From the NCBI GenBank assembly GCA_013214975.1, contig JABSPR010000309.1, forward strand, positions 1-8,471: a stretch of DNA of 8,471 nucleotides, given 5' to 3'. The position numbers and the translations under genes were made by a program. Origin of the DNA: Flavobacteriales bacterium. Lineage in GTDB: Bacteria; Bacteroidota; Bacteroidia; DT-38. The notes beneath the pieces were generated by a model, which was not told the origin of the DNA, searched no databases, and saw nothing but the letters and a program-made list of their open reading frames with translations. This document shows positions 7,294 through 8,471 of this stretch, in pieces. Every line of letters begins with the position of its first letter. The first letter of the stretch is position 1.

Positions 7294-7845
7294 ATGTATG
7301 GACTTGTAAATCATGCTATTCAAGGCCTTGTTACGGCTGAGTTTGGTGAAGATAAATGGAAAGAAATTAAGCGTAAATCAGGAGTTGAAGATGACGTTTT
7401 TTTAGCAATGAAACAATATGATGATGCCATTACTTATAAAATGGTTGAAGTTGCAAGTGAAGTAACAGGAGTAGCAGGAGCAGACCTATTAGAAGCATTT
7501 GGTACATATTGGGTTTTGTATACTGCAGAGCAAGGTTATGGTGAAATGCTGGATAAAGCTGGGAGTACATTTGTTGAATTTATTGAGAACTTAAATTCGT
7601 TGCACGCTCGAGTTGGAAAAATCATGCCTGGCCTAATTCCCCCGAAGTTTGAAGTGAAAAATAAAGAAAATAACTTATTAGAATTAATCTACTCCTCAAA
7701 AAGGGCAGGTTTGAATCCTATGGTGGTTGGTTTGATAAAAGGCTTGGCAGAACGCTTTGAACAGAAAGGTGTCGAAATAGAGGAGTTAAGTCATGTCATG
7801 GATAAGGAAGGATATTGCACAACTTTCAAAATTACTTGGCAATAA
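7294..7845 (+). CDS. hnoX: H-NOX haem nitric-oxide-binding sensor protein
   Basis: A 183-residue stand-alone H-NOX (HNOB) domain, a soluble gas sensor that binds haem b and regulates a partner protein. The N-terminus 'MYGLVNHAIQGLV' and the 'LLEAFGTYW' (65-73) and 'GYGEML' (81-86) segments match the family, including the beta subunit of soluble guanylate cyclase. The proximal haem ligand is H104 in 'NLNSLHARV', the conserved Pro is in 'IPPKF' (115-119), and the porphyrin-propionate YxSxR motif is Y133-S135-R137 in 'YSSKRAG'. The distal position matching Tyr140 of the oxygen-binding Thermoanaerobacter protein, or Ile145 of guanylate cyclase, aligns by eye with Met143. There is no distal Tyr nearby, which favours NO over O2 binding. 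The only cysteine is C175, so the multi-cysteine zinc site reported for some gammaproteobacterial H-NOX proteins is not present. It starts 4 bases after the receiver gene and is probably translated from the same message. Confidence 0.95.
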   Translation: MYGLVNHAIQGLVTAEFGEDKWKEIKRKSGVEDDVFLAMKQYDDAITYKMVEVASEVTGVAGADLLEAFGTYWVLYTAEQGYGEMLDKAGSTFVEFIENLNSLHARVGKIMPGLIPPKFEVKNKENNLLELIYSSKRAGLNPMVVGLIKGLAERFEQKGVEIEELSHVMDKEGYCTTFKITWQ

Positions 7846-7891
7846 ACCTGGTTGGATTTGAACTTAAATGTTTTGTACCCGTAAATAAGTT

Positions 7892-8471
7892 ATGCTCAAA
7901 GAAATAGTTATAATAGAGGATGATGATTCATCCTTTTTCCTTAGCCATCGTTTGTTGGGGAAAATGAATGTTACTAAAGAAATAACCAGGTATAGAGACG
8001 GATCCGCAGCACTTTCAGCCTTAGTTGAAAGAACCTCAAATAATAAATCACAACCAGACTTGATATTTCTAGACTTGAATATGCCAGTTATGGGTGGCAT
8101 TGATTTCTTGCGGTTGATTAGAGAACAAATTCCATTCGGAAATTGTTCGGAGATTGTAGTACTGAGCTCATCAGAGTTGAATTTTGATATTAATAATACA
8201 TCCCGTTATGGAGTGAGTTTGTATCTGCTAAAAAACTTAACGGTAAAAAAGGTGATGCAAGCTGTTGATCTCGTTACATTGAATGTAAAACCCTCTATCA
8301 AGAGATATAATGTTTTATTGATAGATGACGACGAAATAAGCAATCGGGTATTACGACATTATTTAGTTGCCCTAAGTTCAAATAGCGACTCAGTCGAAAG
8401 TGGAGAAGAGGCTCTTGGTCTGTTTGAAATTCATAAGTATGATTTAATAATAATGGATTTACAGATGCCAA
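7892..8471 (+). CDS. Tandem-receiver response regulator, 3' end cut by the window
   Basis: An open frame of 193 complete codons that runs off the right edge. ATG 7892 is the only good start, because an in-frame TAA lies at 7886-7888. The first receiver (about 2-125) has E9/D10/D11 in 'IVIIEDDD', phosphoacceptor D61 in 'FLDLNMP', S92 in 'VVLSSSE' and K114 in 'YLLKNL', all residues needed for phosphorylation. A short linker leads to a second receiver from about residue 138, with D145/D146 in 'VLLIDDDE' and the phosphoacceptor D189 in 'IIMDLQMP' just before the sequence ends. Any HPt, kinase or output domain further on is not visible. It lies 46 bases after the H-NOX gene, the largest gap inside the signalling cluster, so it may be co-transcribed or have its own promoter; I see no consensus promoter there. 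Two receivers in one chain suggest a phosphate hub. Confidence 0.88.
   Translation, partial: MLKEIVIIEDDDSSFFLSHRLLGKMNVTKEITRYRDGSAALSALVERTSNNKSQPDLIFLDLNMPVMGGIDFLRLIREQIPFGNCSEIVVLSSSELNFDINNTSRYGVSLYLLKNLTVKKVMQAVDLVTLNVKPSIKRYNVLLIDDDEISNRVLRHYLVALSSNSDSVESGEEALGLFEIHKYDLIIMDLQMP

Noticed and set aside
7864..8100. Minus-strand open frame of 78 codons opposite the tandem receiver
   Set aside because: It has no recognisable domain and lies antisense to a clear receiver domain with all its catalytic residues. The other minus-strand frames, and the + strand frames at 676 and 4059, are similar shadows of real genes.
1..8471. tRNA, rRNA, CRISPR array, insertion sequence or riboswitch
   Set aside because: Coding genes fill almost the whole window. 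Reading the gaps showed no cloverleaf, regular spaced repeats, transposase motifs or known aptamer-like core, and no gap exceeds 168 bases.

Overview
The window is AT-rich, every convincing gene lies on the + strand, and Shine-Dalgarno-like sequences are almost absent. The protein families (a tail-anchored receiver ending its receiver fold in 'YVIKNESA', a CHASE8-like hybrid kinase, Bacteroidota-style glycosyltransferases) suggest a marine or soil Bacteroidota, perhaps of the Cytophagales/Flammeovirgaceae type. This placement is inferred from sequence style, not from a search.

Positions 1-2245 hold the end of a polysaccharide locus. A GT4-type glycosyltransferase is cut by the left edge of the window. 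It is followed 11 bases later by a membrane-bound, processive-type GT2 glycosyltransferase. A 168-base gap (2246-2413) separates them from the rest; it contains a 7+7 base inverted repeat but no clear terminator or consensus promoter.

Positions 2414-8471 form a compact set of signalling genes in the order: tail-anchored receiver protein, CHASE8-like hybrid kinase (HAMP-HisKA-HATPase-REC-HPt), six-TM histidine kinase with a long coiled coil, single-domain receiver, H-NOX haem protein, and a tandem-receiver protein cut by the right edge. Intergenic spacings are 6, 2, 11, 4 and 46 bases, so at least the first five genes look co-transcribed.

My reading is a nitric-oxide (H-NOX) input joined to a multi-step phosphorelay. 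The window encodes two kinases, one HPt, and five receiver domains (one inside the hybrid kinase, four in three separate proteins). It contains no DNA-binding, cyclic-di-GMP or other recognisable output domain. In characterised proteobacterial systems, H-NOX bound to NO inhibits the autophosphorylation of a partner kinase and so controls biofilm or cyclic-di-GMP. Here the likely partner is the six-TM kinase two genes upstream. The tail-anchored receiver and the membrane kinase partner are the most unusual parts.
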